From Vibrio vulnificus NBRC 15645 = ATCC 27562 (GTDB taxonomy: Bacteria > Pseudomonadota > Gammaproteobacteria > Enterobacterales > Vibrionaceae), in assembly GCF_002224265.1 (NCBI RefSeq), contig NZ_CP012882.1:806001-870000 (forward strand): a DNA stretch of 64,000 nucleotides, in the 5' to 3' direction. Shown here in pieces: positions 1 to 8,452 of the stretch (the stretch's first letter is position 1; each line of letters starts with the position of its first letter). Both the position numbers and the translations under genes were made by a program. The notes beneath the pieces were generated by a model that ran no database searches, was not told where the DNA came from, and saw nothing but the letters and a program-made list of their open reading frames with translations.

Positions 1-254
1 TCTTATTGTCGCATCCACAAATTGCCCAAGTAGCGGTGTTTCCCCTGCCAGATGCTCATTTAGGTGAAAAAATCGCCGTCGCAGCCGTCATTCGAGGTCC
101 CGAAATTATGTTGCGAGACATTCGGCAATTTCTCCAAACCAAAGAGATCGCCGCATTCAAACTTCCTGATGAACTGTTTGCGGTCAAATCGTTGCCAAAA
201 ACGGCCGTAGGCAAAATCGACAAGAAGCGCATTTTAAGCACCATTCTGCCGTGA
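1..254 (+). CDS. Aryl-AMP ligase, C-terminal end only (gene starts left of window)
   Basis: The reading frame is open from the window edge to a TGA at 252-254, so only about the last 83 residues are seen. They match the small C-terminal lid domain of acyl/aryl-AMP ligases (ANL family). The A10 motif TAVGKIDKK carries the lysine that works in adenylate formation. Because a complete DHB-AMP ligase lies at 2800-4437, and because a PchB-like salicylate-forming lyase follows directly, I infer this one is the salicylate-activating ligase (PchD-like). The substrate-binding core is outside the window, so substrate choice is inference. Another acyl-CoA synthetase is possible. Confidence 0.75.
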   Translation, partial: LLSHPQIAQVAVFPLPDAHLGEKIAVAAVIRGPEIMLRDIRQFLQTKEIAAFKLPDELFAVKSLPKTAVGKIDKKRILSTILP

Positions 255-349
255 TGGTTCTACAACCTATTGGTCGAAAAAGAAAAACACGACGATAGTA
301 GTTAGCCGTATGGTAAAGAAATGGTTGTGTGTGGTTGTACAACTGTTGC

Positions 350-369
350 TAATGATATACATTCTCATT
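350..369. promoter_or_regulatory. Fur-box-like operator upstream of the pchB-like gene
   Basis: The sequence AATGATATACATTCTCATT is a partial palindrome resembling the Fur consensus (GATAATGATAATCATTATC). It lies about 115 bp before the lyase start, which suggests that lyase-venB-vuuB has its own iron-repressed promoter rather than relying on read-through from the ligase gene. A separate perfect 10-bp palindrome, GTTGTACAAC, lies just upstream at 334-343. Confidence 0.6.
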
Positions 370-482
370 TATGTTTTGTGTGGTTTCGAAATGAACAACC
401 ACTGAAATAACCTGTTTGTCTGTGCAAACCGCTGCGAGGCGGACGCACATAAAGCAAGGAATTCAATCGAAAGGAAATAACC

Positions 483-812
483 GTGGCATCGTTGAAGAAA
501 CCAGAAGCGTGTGAAAGCCTCAATGATATTCGACTGGGAATCGACACTCTTGATAAAGAGATTGTCCATATCCTCTCTCAGAGAATGGGATACGTGAAAG
601 CTGCCGCACAATTTAAACCCGATGAGAAAAGCATACCTGCCCCTGAGCGAGTGGCGTCCATGCTGGAAGAACGCCGGCATTGGGCTAATGAACAGGGGTT
701 ATCAGAAGAGTATGTGGAAGCACTTTTTGACAACATTATCCAATGGTACATCAGTCAGCAGATCCAGCATTGGCGCAGCCAAAAAGGCCTTGCGCCAGTG
801 AGTCAAGATTAG
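483..812 (+). CDS. pchB: Isochorismate-pyruvate lyase, PchB-like (salicylate formation)
   Basis: This 109-residue protein has the AroQ chorismate-mutase fold and is very like Pseudomonas PchB along its whole length. Landmarks are DIRLGIDTLDKEIVHIL, the MGYVKAAAQFK stretch with its active-site lysine, the loop IPAPERVASML, and the C-terminal IIQWYI region. PchB-type enzymes remove pyruvate from isochorismate to give salicylate; weak chorismate mutase activity is usual. The start is GTG 483 with AAAGGAAA upstream. It sits beside the DHB genes, so isochorismate would be shared between salicylate (here) and DHB (via VenB). Vulnibactin contains two salicylates and one DHB, which explains why both branches are present. 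Confidence 0.9.
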   Translation: MASLKKPEACESLNDIRLGIDTLDKEIVHILSQRMGYVKAAAQFKPDEKSIPAPERVASMLEERRHWANEQGLSEEYVEALFDNIIQWYISQQIQHWRSQKGLAPVSQD

Positions 813-913
813 CTTATCACTCGTAAACACGACGCTAACCGTCATGCTTCGTCTGTGAGTGGCGCGTATCGAACCGCCACCATCATGACAAACAAAATGA
901 AAGGATTATCAAC

Positions 914-1801
914 ATGGGAATCCCCAAAATTGCTGGCTATCCGTTGCCAACCCCCGCTGAGTTTCCAGATAACAGAACGGGCTGGACAATCGATCCCGAC
1001 CAGGCCGTACTTTTGATCCACGATATGCAAGAATATTTCGTCAACTATTATCAGCCAGATTCATCGCCAGTTGTTGACATCATTCAACATATTCAACGCT
1101 TAAAAGCCGCAGCGAAAAAAGCGGGCATTCCCGTTATCTATACGGCGCAGCCTGCTAACCAACATCCGACAGACCGAGCGCTGCTCACTGATTTCTGGGG
1201 GCCGGGCCTGAATGGCGATCATGTACCTATCGTTGAAGCACTCAGCCCAGAAGAGGATGACATCGAATACGTCAAATGGCGTTACAGCGCATTTAAGAAA
1301 ACCCCATTGCTCGAGTTTATGCGCGCGCAAGGGAAAAGCCAGCTCATCATTTCTGGGATTTATGGCCATATCGGCATACTTTCGACCACGTTAGACGCCT
1401 TCATGCTGGACATCCAGCCGTTTGTGATTGGTGATGCTATTGCGGATTTTACTCGAGAAGATCATTTACGAACCTTGGAATACGTGGCCAGTCGTAGTGG
1501 CAGCGTAAAGCGTCTCGATGAGGCATTAGATGAAATCCGTTCGCAAAAGCCGCTAACGCTGGAAAAGATCCAGCAGGACGTTGCGACGAGCTTAGGAATA
1601 CAACCAGACGAGGTTGATCTTGATGAGGATTTAATGTTCGTTGGCTTGGACTCGATGCGGGCGATGGTGCTGGTGGAAAAATGGCATCAACAGGGTGAGA
1701 ACATTTCGTTTGGTCAATTGATGGAAGCGGCTTCGCTTAGAGAGTGGTGGCTGGTGATTGAACAAGCGAGAAATGAAGAACAAAACATGGCCGTCGCCTA
1801 A
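914..1801 (+). CDS. venB: Isochorismatase with C-terminal aryl carrier domain (VibB/EntB type)
   Basis: This 295-residue bifunctional protein has two parts. Residues 1-210 are an isochorismatase hydrolase ([10 protein letters not shown] with the catalytic Asp, VKWRYSAF with the Lys, GHIGILST), which cleaves isochorismate to 2,3-dihydro-DHB. Residues 215-290 are an aryl carrier domain with the pantetheine serine at S247 in VGLDSMRA. The carrier would be loaded by an aryl-AMP ligase and hand DHB, and probably salicylate, to the NRPS. The start has AAAGGA upstream. It is the second gene after the Fur-like site at 350, between the lyase and the reductase. The name venB is from memory of the V. 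vulnificus literature; VibB is the cholera homologue. Confidence 0.93.
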   Translation: MGIPKIAGYPLPTPAEFPDNRTGWTIDPDQAVLLIHDMQEYFVNYYQPDSSPVVDIIQHIQRLKAAAKKAGIPVIYTAQPANQHPTDRALLTDFWGPGLNGDHVPIVEALSPEEDDIEYVKWRYSAFKKTPLLEFMRAQGKSQLIISGIYGHIGILSTTLDAFMLDIQPFVIGDAIADFTREDHLRTLEYVASRSGSVKRLDEALDEIRSQKPLTLEKIQQDVATSLGIQPDEVDLDEDLMFVGLDSMRAMVLVEKWHQQGENISFGQLMEAASLREWWLVIEQARNEEQNMAVA

Positions 1802-1864
1802 GTGTGAAGGTCAAAGATAACAACGTCAGCTAGGCAAAAATAACAAAAAAGATTAGGTGAAAGA

Positions 1865-2680
1865 ATGAGTGACAGCCCAGAGCGCGTCTATCCAATGTTG
1901 CTGGATTTTGTACGCAAAGAAACCATCTCAAAAAACTTACTCCGAGTAACGTTAACCGGAGAGGATTTAATCGGCTTCCCGGAAGACCAAAATGGTTCGC
2001 ACATCAAAGTGTTTTTCCCCAACCAAGCAAGTGGCATTCTCCAGTTGCCGGTGCGAGAAGGGGACAACGTCATTTGGCCTGAACACAAACCCGTTCCGAG
2101 AGCTTACTCGGTCAGACAATATCGTGCGGCGGTGAATGAGCTGGACATCGATTTTGTGACGCATGGGGAGGAGACTCCGGGCGGTGGTTGGGCACTAAAG
2201 GCAGACATCGGCTCGCAGATTGGTTTAATTGGGCCAGCAGGGCCTGATCCGCTCATTGAACCCGCGGATTGGCATATAATCGCGGGTGATCTCTCGGCGG
2301 TGCCTGCGATTAGTGCCATCTTGGAAAAGTTGCCCAGTGACGCCAAAGGCTATGTGTTTATTGAGGTGGATGAGATTGAAGATATTCACGATCTTGTTCA
2401 TCCAGAAGAGATGGCCATCAATTGGTTAATGCGCAATCCTCATGATGCCGAGCCCGCATTAGCTAAGGCGATTAAGCAACTACCCGCCCCGGAGAAATCG
2501 ACCTCGCTGTCTGCTTTTATCGCGGGTGAAAACCAGAGTGTGATCAACTGCCGTAAGATCTTGCGCAATGACTATCAGATCGCGCGTGACAAGCTCTACG
2601 CGATTCCTTACTGGAAAAGAGGTAAGACGGAAGAAGCGTATCACGATGAACGTCATGATGTGATGGATGCAGCGTATTAG
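1865..2680 (+). CDS. vuuB: Ferric-siderophore reductase, siderophore-interacting protein family
   Basis: This 271-residue cytoplasmic flavoprotein belongs to the SIP family with ViuB, YqjH and VuuB. Visible landmarks are the FAD-binding RAYSVR motif near residue 80 followed by a DFVTHG stretch and a GPAGP turn near residue 125. The C-terminal half is the NAD(P)H-binding-like domain (AGDLSAVPAI). It reduces Fe(III)-siderophore to release Fe(II) after import. It is the last gene of the lyase-venB-vuuB unit, 63 bp after venB, and is followed by a strong terminator. Family assignment is firm; the use of vulnibactin as substrate is inferred from the locus. Confidence 0.92.
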   Translation: MSDSPERVYPMLLDFVRKETISKNLLRVTLTGEDLIGFPEDQNGSHIKVFFPNQASGILQLPVREGDNVIWPEHKPVPRAYSVRQYRAAVNELDIDFVTHGEETPGGGWALKADIGSQIGLIGPAGPDPLIEPADWHIIAGDLSAVPAISAILEKLPSDAKGYVFIEVDEIEDIHDLVHPEEMAINWLMRNPHDAEPALAKAIKQLPAPEKSTSLSAFIAGENQSVINCRKILRNDYQIARDKLYAIPYWKRGKTEEAYHDERHDVMDAAY

Positions 2681-2717
2681 TCCACTGCCGTTGTTCATCG
2701 ATAGCGCCTCGAAACAG

Positions 2718-2750
2718 AAGAAAGCCGATTTCATTGAAATCGGCTTTCTT
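2718..2750. terminator. Bidirectional terminator between vuuB and vibE
   Basis: A perfect 14-bp stem (AAGAAAGCCGATTT / AAATCGGCTTTCTT) with a 5-nt loop, flanked by T-rich sequence on the right. It lies between two convergent genes and can serve both. Confidence 0.85.
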
Positions 2751-2799
2751 TTTATTCCGTTTCTTTTATTCCGTTCTGTTCACGACTTACTTTTCGCTA

Positions 2800-4437
2800 C
2801 TAAGCACTCAAACCAAGCTGGGCGTAAGATTCACGTAAGCGTTTCTTGTTGATCTTTCCTACGGATGTTTTGGGCAGAGTATCGGCAAATTGGATCACAT
2901 CGGGGATCTTATAGTCCGCCAACCCTTTGCTGCGTAAGTAGCGTTTTAGTTCCATTCCTGTGATATTGAGATGACGTTTGGTGACGATCACTGCGCAGCT
3001 TCGCTCACCCAACAAGCGGTCGGGAATGGCAATCAACGCCACATCATGAATCGCACTGTGGCCCAGTAAATGATTCTCCACTTCTTCCGCCGCGATTTTT
3101 TCACCGCCACGATTGATCTGATCTTTGTCTCGGCCTGTGACGATGATATTGCCTTGCTCTGTTATCTTCACAATATCGCCAGTGCGATAAAAACCGTTGT
3201 GAGTGAACGAACGCTGATTGTGCTCCGGTGCTCGGTAGTAGCCGCGAATCGTATAAGGCCCTTGGGTAAGGAGAAAACCTTCTTCTCCGCACGCAACCTC
3301 TTCACCAGCTTCATTGACCACTTTCACTTGGTCATGGGCGGATATAGGGCGACCTTGCGTTTCGATGATCACCTCCAGCGGATCGTCTAGGCGAGTATAA
3401 TTCACTAGCCCTTCTGCCATGCCGAACACTTGTTGAAGCTGGCAATTGAGTGCTTTTGGCAAAGCTTTTGCCGCACTTTGGCTCAACTTAGCACCACCAA
3501 CTTGGATTAACTGTAAGCTCGATAAGTTGTAGCGTGCGTGTGGCGCCGCATCCATCCACAGCAAAGCTAACGGGGGAACCAGAGCCGATACGGTTACTTT
3601 GTGACGTTCAATCAGAGGAAATGCCGCTTTGGGCGTTGGGTCTTGCGTCAGGATAACGGTGCCGCCAGCGAAAAATACCCCAAGCGAACCTGGGGAACTG
3701 AGCGGAAAATTGTGCGCAGCGGGTAGCGCGCAAAGATAGCGTGTGTACTCATTAAAACCACAGATAGCGTTACTGCCGACCACACTGTAAGCATAATCAT
3801 TGTGCGTACGTGGGATCAATTTGGGAGTGCCCGTCGTCCCGCCGGAAAGTTGAAAAAAGGCAACCTGACTTGCGTTACTGACAGGGGGCAGTTCTCGTTC
3901 ATCGCGAAAGTCGTCAAATGAGATGAAATGAGATTGCAGCAGCTCGGAGTGCTTGGCTCTGACGATAACATGGCGCAAACATGGGTTCTCTTTGAGGAGT
4001 TTTTCGGCCAGCGTTTGGTAGTCAAAACCACGAGTTTGGCCATCGATCAGATACGCTTTGGCTTGGGCATGTTGGCAGAAGTAGCTAATCTCAGCGTGAC
4101 GATGGGCGGGTAACGCCAATATTGGGCGAATGCCTTGATGAATCAGCGCAAAGTAACTGATATAGAACTCGGCGATATTGGTCATCTGCAGAATCACGTT
4201 ATCGCCTTCAGAGAGGCCCAGCGAACGAAACCCGTTGGCGGCCGCATGGATTTTTCGCTCAAGCTCAGCGTATGTGATGCTTTGTTGGCCGCATACAATG
4301 GCAATATTGGTCGGGTAGCGAATAATGGATTGCTTGAGATACTGATAGAGCGTTTTATCTTGCCATAAGCCAAGGCGGCGATAATCGTTCGCCATCTGCT
4401 CTGGCCATGGTGTGAAATCAGATTGTACAGAGTTCAT
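2800..4437 (-). CDS. vibE: 2,3-dihydroxybenzoate-AMP ligase (VibE/EntE)
   Basis: This 545-residue ANL-family enzyme activates DHB as the adenylate and loads it onto the aryl carrier of VenB. The start FTPWPEQMANDYRRLG is typical of DHB-AMP ligases. Core motifs are QLSGGTTGTPKLIPRTHNDY (P-loop-like A3), ALPAAHNFPLSSPG (A4, aromatic pocket), VFGMAEGLVNYTR (A5), GFYRTGD (A7), and KTSVGKINKK (A10 with the catalytic lysine). Length equals VibE and EntE. It lies 9 bp after isochorismate synthase on the same strand, so the two are cotranscribed from the Fur-controlled divergent region near 5890. Confidence 0.95.
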   Translation of the reverse strand: MNSVQSDFTPWPEQMANDYRRLGLWQDKTLYQYLKQSIIRYPTNIAIVCGQQSITYAELERKIHAAANGFRSLGLSEGDNVILQMTNIAEFYISYFALIHQGIRPILALPAHRHAEISYFCQHAQAKAYLIDGQTRGFDYQTLAEKLLKENPCLRHVIVRAKHSELLQSHFISFDDFRDERELPPVSNASQVAFFQLSGGTTGTPKLIPRTHNDYAYSVVGSNAICGFNEYTRYLCALPAAHNFPLSSPGSLGVFFAGGTVILTQDPTPKAAFPLIERHKVTVSALVPPLALLWMDAAPHARYNLSSLQLIQVGGAKLSQSAAKALPKALNCQLQQVFGMAEGLVNYTRLDDPLEVIIETQGRPISAHDQVKVVNEAGEEVACGEEGFLLTQGPYTIRGYYRAPEHNQRSFTHNGFYRTGDIVKITEQGNIIVTGRDKDQINRGGEKIAAEEVENHLLGHSAIHDVALIAIPDRLLGERSCAVIVTKRHLNITGMELKRYLRSKGLADYKIPDVIQFADTLPKTSVGKINKKRLRESYAQLGLSA

Positions 4438-4446
4438 GCCGATACC

Positions 4447-5628
4447 TTACGCCGTTAACATTTCGTTCAGTTGAATCCCTGCGGCTTTTAAGATGGTGTT
4501 CATTTTGGCCCCTGTTTCATCAAGTTCACTTTGAGGTTGTGACTCGTTGACGATGCCCGCTCCAGCAAACACCTTCATCCTACGCGGCTGCACTTCTGCG
4601 CAGCGAATCGTCACAACCCACTCCCCATTTCCACGCGAATCACACCATCCGACCATGCCGGTAAAATAACCGCGATCAAACTGTTCCAATCTTTTGATCG
4701 CTTCATAGGCTTTCTCGCGAGGGTAGCCACAGACCGCTGGGGTGGGATGCAGCTCCGCAGCCACTTGCAACACATTGATGGCAGGATCCAATACTTGTCC
4801 TTCGAGTTGTGTAGAAAGATGAAGCATCGTCTGGGTCTCGATGACAGACGGAACCATCGGGGTGTACAAATTGCAGCAATACTTGCTCATGACGCGCTCA
4901 ACTTCTTCCACTACCAAGCCGTGTTCATGGAGATCCTTGCCCGTATTGAGCAGCGATTGAATGGACGCCTGATTTTGTTGCTCAGACTCTGAACGTGGTC
5001 TTGAACCAGCCAGCGGATTGGAAATCAGGTGGCTGCCTTTTTTGGCCACAAGCAGCTCTGGGCTGGCTCCCATCAATTTTTGGTTGTCGCCAATTTGCGC
5101 AGCAAAGGTGTAGCCTTTGGCGTTAATGGAGAGCAAGTTTCTTAGTAAGGCTTGCTGTTGAATGTCGGTTTCTGTCGCCACTTCTATCGCACGAGACAGT
5201 ACGACTTTCGAGAGTTCCTGATTGGCAAACATCCCCAAGAGATCATGCACCCCCTGCTTATAGTGGTGGCCACTTGGCGAAGAAATAAGACGAGCTTGTG
5301 GTGCTGAGGTGGCGGACGTTTGCGAAGCGCGGGTGCTACTGGAGATGTACAACGTCTGTGGAATAACAAATCGAGTCATGTTTTCCTGATTAAATGGCAC
5401 AACACCAAACAAAACTGGATTGTCTGATTCGCTAGTTTTGGCGTTTTTGAGCATGTTATTTGCCACATCAGCCAGTTCAGAAAATGGCAAGGTTTGAAGA
5501 CGCTCTTCTTGAACACCAATGCCCATCATAGTGTTATTTGGAGAAGCGAAGAAAAATGGCGACGATGGTAGTTCGTTATCCAACAGTTCGTTTGCCATTT
5601 TGGTATAGCCAATCACTTCACGTTTCAT
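4447..5628 (-). CDS. vibC: Isochorismate synthase (VibC/EntC)
   Basis: The protein converts chorismate to isochorismate, the branch metabolite for both DHB and salicylate. I place the start at ATG 5628 (393 residues, the size of EntC) because GAGGGA lies just before it. A further 31 in-frame upstream codons (to 5721) do not look like the family. Chorismate-binding landmarks are [23 protein letters not shown], the [14 protein letters not shown] motif, and GYFTGMVGW near the C-terminus. It is the first gene of the vibC-vibE unit and is divergent from vibA. Confidence 0.93.
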   Translation of the reverse strand: MKREVIGYTKMANELLDNELPSSPFFFASPNNTMMGIGVQEERLQTLPFSELADVANNMLKNAKTSESDNPVLFGVVPFNQENMTRFVIPQTLYISSSTRASQTSATSAPQARLISSPSGHHYKQGVHDLLGMFANQELSKVVLSRAIEVATETDIQQQALLRNLLSINAKGYTFAAQIGDNQKLMGASPELLVAKKGSHLISNPLAGSRPRSESEQQNQASIQSLLNTGKDLHEHGLVVEEVERVMSKYCCNLYTPMVPSVIETQTMLHLSTQLEGQVLDPAINVLQVAAELHPTPAVCGYPREKAYEAIKRLEQFDRGYFTGMVGWCDSRGNGEWVVTIRCAEVQPRRMKVFAGAGIVNESQPQSELDETGAKMNTILKAAGIQLNEMLTA

Positions 5629-6000
5629 AACAGATCCCTCTAGATATTTAGATCGTGGTATACGAAAGAGTACTCTTTTAGCGGCGCAAGGTGCGGATAA
5701 AGGAGTGCACTCTTTTCCCAACTGAATCGACCTTGCGGTGGTGGCGACGGACTGATCTCAATGCCATAGACTCGTTATGTTTTTGAGTCGACATGTGTGT
5801 CTGGCCTGCAATGTCATCGGTTGGGTATAGGTTGCTTATTCAGTGGAGTAAGATTACAGTTATCATGATTTAAATGCTAACGATAATAATTATCATTAAT
5901 ATCTAAGTTTGTTTTTGTGCATTAAATCACGAATTTATAGCATGGGTGCAGATATCCATGACGGGATAAGTGGACACAGATTAAAGAGATAACGTTTTTT
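5629..6000. promoter_or_regulatory. Divergent promoter region of vibC-vibE and vibA with Fur box
   Basis: This 372-bp spacer holds no gene. At 5879-5899 lies ACGATAATAATTATCATTAAT, a near-perfect palindromic Fur box (GATAAT-ATTATC core). It is about 100 bp before vibA and 250 bp before vibC, so one Fur site could control both directions. Confidence 0.8.
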
Positions 6001-6789
6001 ATGTTTAACCAATTTCTTGAAAAACAAACGGTTTTTCTGACTGGTGCGGCGAAAGGCATTGGTTTCAGTGTGATGCAGCATCTACTTGAAGCGGGTGCTC
6101 GAGTGGTCGCCACGGACATCGATGAAGTACGACTCAAGGCAGACAGTGACGCATTGATGAACCGCTATCGCGAGCAGTTATTTTGCTATCACTTAGATCT
6201 TTCTCAGCCGGAGTCTGTTGCTTGTCGTGTGGCGCAAATGGTTGAACAACATGGCCCGTTTGATCACCTGGTGTGTTGTGCGGGCGTGTTGCATCTTGGC
6301 GCCATTGCGAGCATGCCTCTGGCTCAAATTGAGCACACTTTCAATGTGAACACGTTTGGTACCTTGGCGGTGATGCAGGTCTTGGCAGAAGGAATGAAAG
6401 CACGACGCGCAGGCAGTATGGTGATTGTTGGTTCTAATGCGGCCAATACACCTCGTCCAAATATGGGGGCTTATGGGGCATCTAAGGCGGCGTTGCACAT
6501 GTTGGTTAAATCGATGGGAATGGAGTTGGCGGAATATGGGGTACGCTGCAATATCGTCAGCCCCGGTTCAACGCGCACAGACATGCAGATGCAATTGTGG
6601 TCGGAAGAATACGGTGAACCTCAAGTCATTGCAGGGAATTTAGAGCAGTTTCGTTTGGGAATCCCGTTAAGAAAAATGGCTGAGCCACAAGACATCGCTC
6701 GGTCGGTACTGTTTTTACTTTCCGAGCACGCAGGGCACATTACCTTGCACGATCTCAGAGTCGATGGCGGTGCGACATTGGATAATTAA
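6001..6789 (+). CDS. vibA: 2,3-dihydro-2,3-dihydroxybenzoate dehydrogenase (VibA/EntA)
   Basis: This 262-residue short-chain dehydrogenase oxidises 2,3-dihydro-DHB to DHB with NAD+. It shows the Rossmann motif TGAAKGIGFS near residue 15, the NAD-type acidic residue in VVATDID, CCAGVL, and the catalytic YGASKAA (Tyr/Lys). The C-terminus DLRVDGGATL matches the family. It is the only gene between the divergent Fur region and the convergent DAHP synthase, so it forms a single-gene unit. Its place in the siderophore locus makes DHB dehydrogenase the natural call among the many SDR enzymes. Confidence 0.92.
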   Translation: MFNQFLEKQTVFLTGAAKGIGFSVMQHLLEAGARVVATDIDEVRLKADSDALMNRYREQLFCYHLDLSQPESVACRVAQMVEQHGPFDHLVCCAGVLHLGAIASMPLAQIEHTFNVNTFGTLAVMQVLAEGMKARRAGSMVIVGSNAANTPRPNMGAYGASKAALHMLVKSMGMELAEYGVRCNIVSPGSTRTDMQMQLWSEEYGEPQVIAGNLEQFRLGIPLRKMAEPQDIARSVLFLLSEHAGHITLHDLRVDGGATLDN

Positions 6790-6865
6790 TTGCTGGGATA
6801 ATTAATAACTTGCCGAAGTAAAAGAAAAGGAATGGTGGATGGTTACCATTCCTTTGATATGGTTG

Positions 6866-7009
6866 CTAGTTTTCTAGTTTTCTAGTTTTCTAGTTTTCTA
6901 GTTTTCTAGTTTTCTAGTTTTCTAGTTTTCTAGTTTTCTAGTTTTCTAGTTTGCTAGTCCCTAGTCCCTAGTCCCTAGTCCCTAGTCTCTAGTCTCTAGT
7001 CCCTAGTCC
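6866..7009. repeat. Composite CTAG tandem repeat (8-bp units then 7-bp units)
   Basis: Ten perfect copies of CTAGTTTT (6866-6945) are followed by one CTAGTTTG, then eight copies of CTAGTCC or CTAGTCT (6954-7009). The unit length changes from 8 to 7 bp without a break. It lies in the 292-bp spacer between vibA and the DAHP synthase gene, which converge here, and no coding frame crosses it because every copy contains TAG. Slippage could change copy number, so it is a likely VNTR. Confidence 0.97.
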
Positions 7010-7081
7010 CCACCTTCCTACATCTCTATCTCTATCATTTTGACCTAAACCATCTCAACGAACCCGCTGTCCATTGGTGAT

Positions 7082-8152
7082 TTAGGCAACGGTGGAAAAG
7101 TGCTCCATCATCACGACATTCACCGCTTCCGCAAAAATATTGAGAATACTTTCCGTCTCTTCCCAACCCAAACATTCATCAGTAATCGACATGCCTTTGA
7201 CCAACGGACGATCGGAGATCTTTTGTGCGCCTGCAACCAAGAAGCTTTCCGCCATCACGCCAGCAATGCACTTTTCCCCGTCGATCAACTGACAGGCGAT
7301 GTTTCTCGCCACATCGAGTTGGTTCTTTGCCACTTTCAGGCTATTGCCATGGCTACAATCGATGATCAGGCGCGGGTTAAGATCGTTGGCTTCCAGTTGT
7401 TGGCTCACTTGGCAAACATGCTCGGTGGTGTAGTTAGGCTTTTTGCCACCTCGCAAAATGATATGGCCATTGGGGTTACCATGGCTGATGGCGGTGAGAG
7501 TACGTGCCCCAAATCCTGGCACACAGATGAGATGGGGTGAGTTTGCCGCGTGTATCGCGTCGATAGCGATATCAACATTGCCGTCGGTCCCGTTTTTGAA
7601 ACCAATAGGGCAGGGAAGTGCCGAGGCCATTTGGCGGTGAATTTGAGATTCAGTTGTCCGTGCGCCAATGGCACCCCAGCAAATTAGGTCAGAAATATAG
7701 GGGTAAGTCGTGGTGTCTAAATACTCGGTTGCCGTCGCGAGGCCGAGCTTGATGACTTGCTGTAAGAATTGTCGAGCGAGCAGCAACCCTTTATTCATGT
7801 CGTGGCTGTTATCGAGATCGGGATCGACGATCAGCCCTTTCCATCCGGCGCGTGTGCGTGGTTTTTCAAAGTAAGTACGCATCACAATCAGAAGTTGCTT
7901 TTCATGCTGACGCTGAATGTTGGCCAGTTTCTGCGCATATTCAAGGCCTGCTTGTGGATCGTGAATTGAGCATGGGCCGATGATCACCAGTAATCGAGGG
8001 TCTTGGCCATTCAGAATTCGAGTGATCTCTTGGCGGCGTTGTCGAATAAACGCTTCGCTCTCTTCGTCCAGTGAGGCATGTTGAATGATCTCTTCCACAG
8101 AAGGGAGTGTTCCACAAGGAGTGGAGTGAATCAATTTGCTGAGCGTAGGCAT
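7082..8152 (-). CDS. 3-deoxy-7-phosphoheptulonate (DAHP) synthase, AroF/G/H type
   Basis: This 356-residue class I DAHP synthase joins PEP and erythrose-4-phosphate, the first step to chorismate. It has the family hallmarks VIIGPCSIHDP near residue 55, MRTYFEKPRTRAGWKG, GARTTESQIHR and a C-terminal DCSHGNS metal/phosphate region. It is a siderophore-locus copy, preceded by a Fur-like box and divergent from the NRPS genes. I infer that it raises shikimate-pathway flux under iron limitation. Feedback class (Phe, Tyr or Trp type) cannot be told by eye, so no symbol is given. Confidence 0.93.
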   Translation of the reverse strand: MPTLSKLIHSTPCGTLPSVEEIIQHASLDEESEAFIRQRRQEITRILNGQDPRLLVIIGPCSIHDPQAGLEYAQKLANIQRQHEKQLLIVMRTYFEKPRTRAGWKGLIVDPDLDNSHDMNKGLLLARQFLQQVIKLGLATATEYLDTTTYPYISDLICWGAIGARTTESQIHRQMASALPCPIGFKNGTDGNVDIAIDAIHAANSPHLICVPGFGARTLTAISHGNPNGHIILRGGKKPNYTTEHVCQVSQQLEANDLNPRLIIDCSHGNSLKVAKNQLDVARNIACQLIDGEKCIAGVMAESFLVAGAQKISDRPLVKGMSITDECLGWEETESILNIFAEAVNVVMMEHFSTVA

Positions 8153-8201
8153 GTTTCCCCCTGAGCCATAATCGGTAACTGAGTTTTAAAAATAAATTAT
8201 G

Positions 8202-8222
8202 TAATGATAATTATTATCGTTA
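8202..8222. promoter_or_regulatory. Fur box upstream of the DAHP synthase gene
   Basis: TAATGATAATTATTATCGTTA matches the Fur palindrome well and sits about 50-70 bp before the minus-strand start at 8152, in a good promoter position. Confidence 0.8.
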
Positions 8223-8369
8223 ATGGCGGGATTATTAAGAAAGAGGAATCGATATGTCAAGCCGAAATCTTGCTCAAGTCACCCTATGCTAACCAGTAAA
8301 ATCAACAAGATGAACTGACATTCTTTCACTACAAGCACCGTTGTTTGACATTTTAAATGCTTTACATGC

Positions 8370-8390
8370 AAATGATAATGATTATTATTA
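8370..8390. promoter_or_regulatory. Fur box upstream of vvsA
   Basis: AAATGATAATGATTATTATTA matches the Fur consensus closely. It lies about 60-100 bp before the possible vvsA starts. With the site at 8202-8222, the divergent DAHP synthase and NRPS units each have their own Fur box. Confidence 0.85.
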
Positions 8391-8410
8391 ATGTAAATTT
8401 GGGTGGCAAA

Positions 8411-8452
8411 ATGCTATCAAATTGTGCGCCGACAGACCGACAGGCGAAGTGA
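8411..8452 (+). other. Possible 13-codon leader peptide before vvsA
   Basis: ATG 8411 opens a short frame (MLSNCAPTDRQAK, then TGA 8450-8452) just downstream of the Fur box. A GGGTGG stretch lies just before the ATG. Its stop overlaps the candidate GTG start of vvsA at 8449 (GTGA), an arrangement seen in translational coupling. It may be chance; no attenuator hairpin is visible. Confidence 0.3.

Noticed and set aside
6866..7009. CRISPR-like array
   Set aside because: Units are only 7-8 bp with no spacers, so this is a simple tandem repeat.
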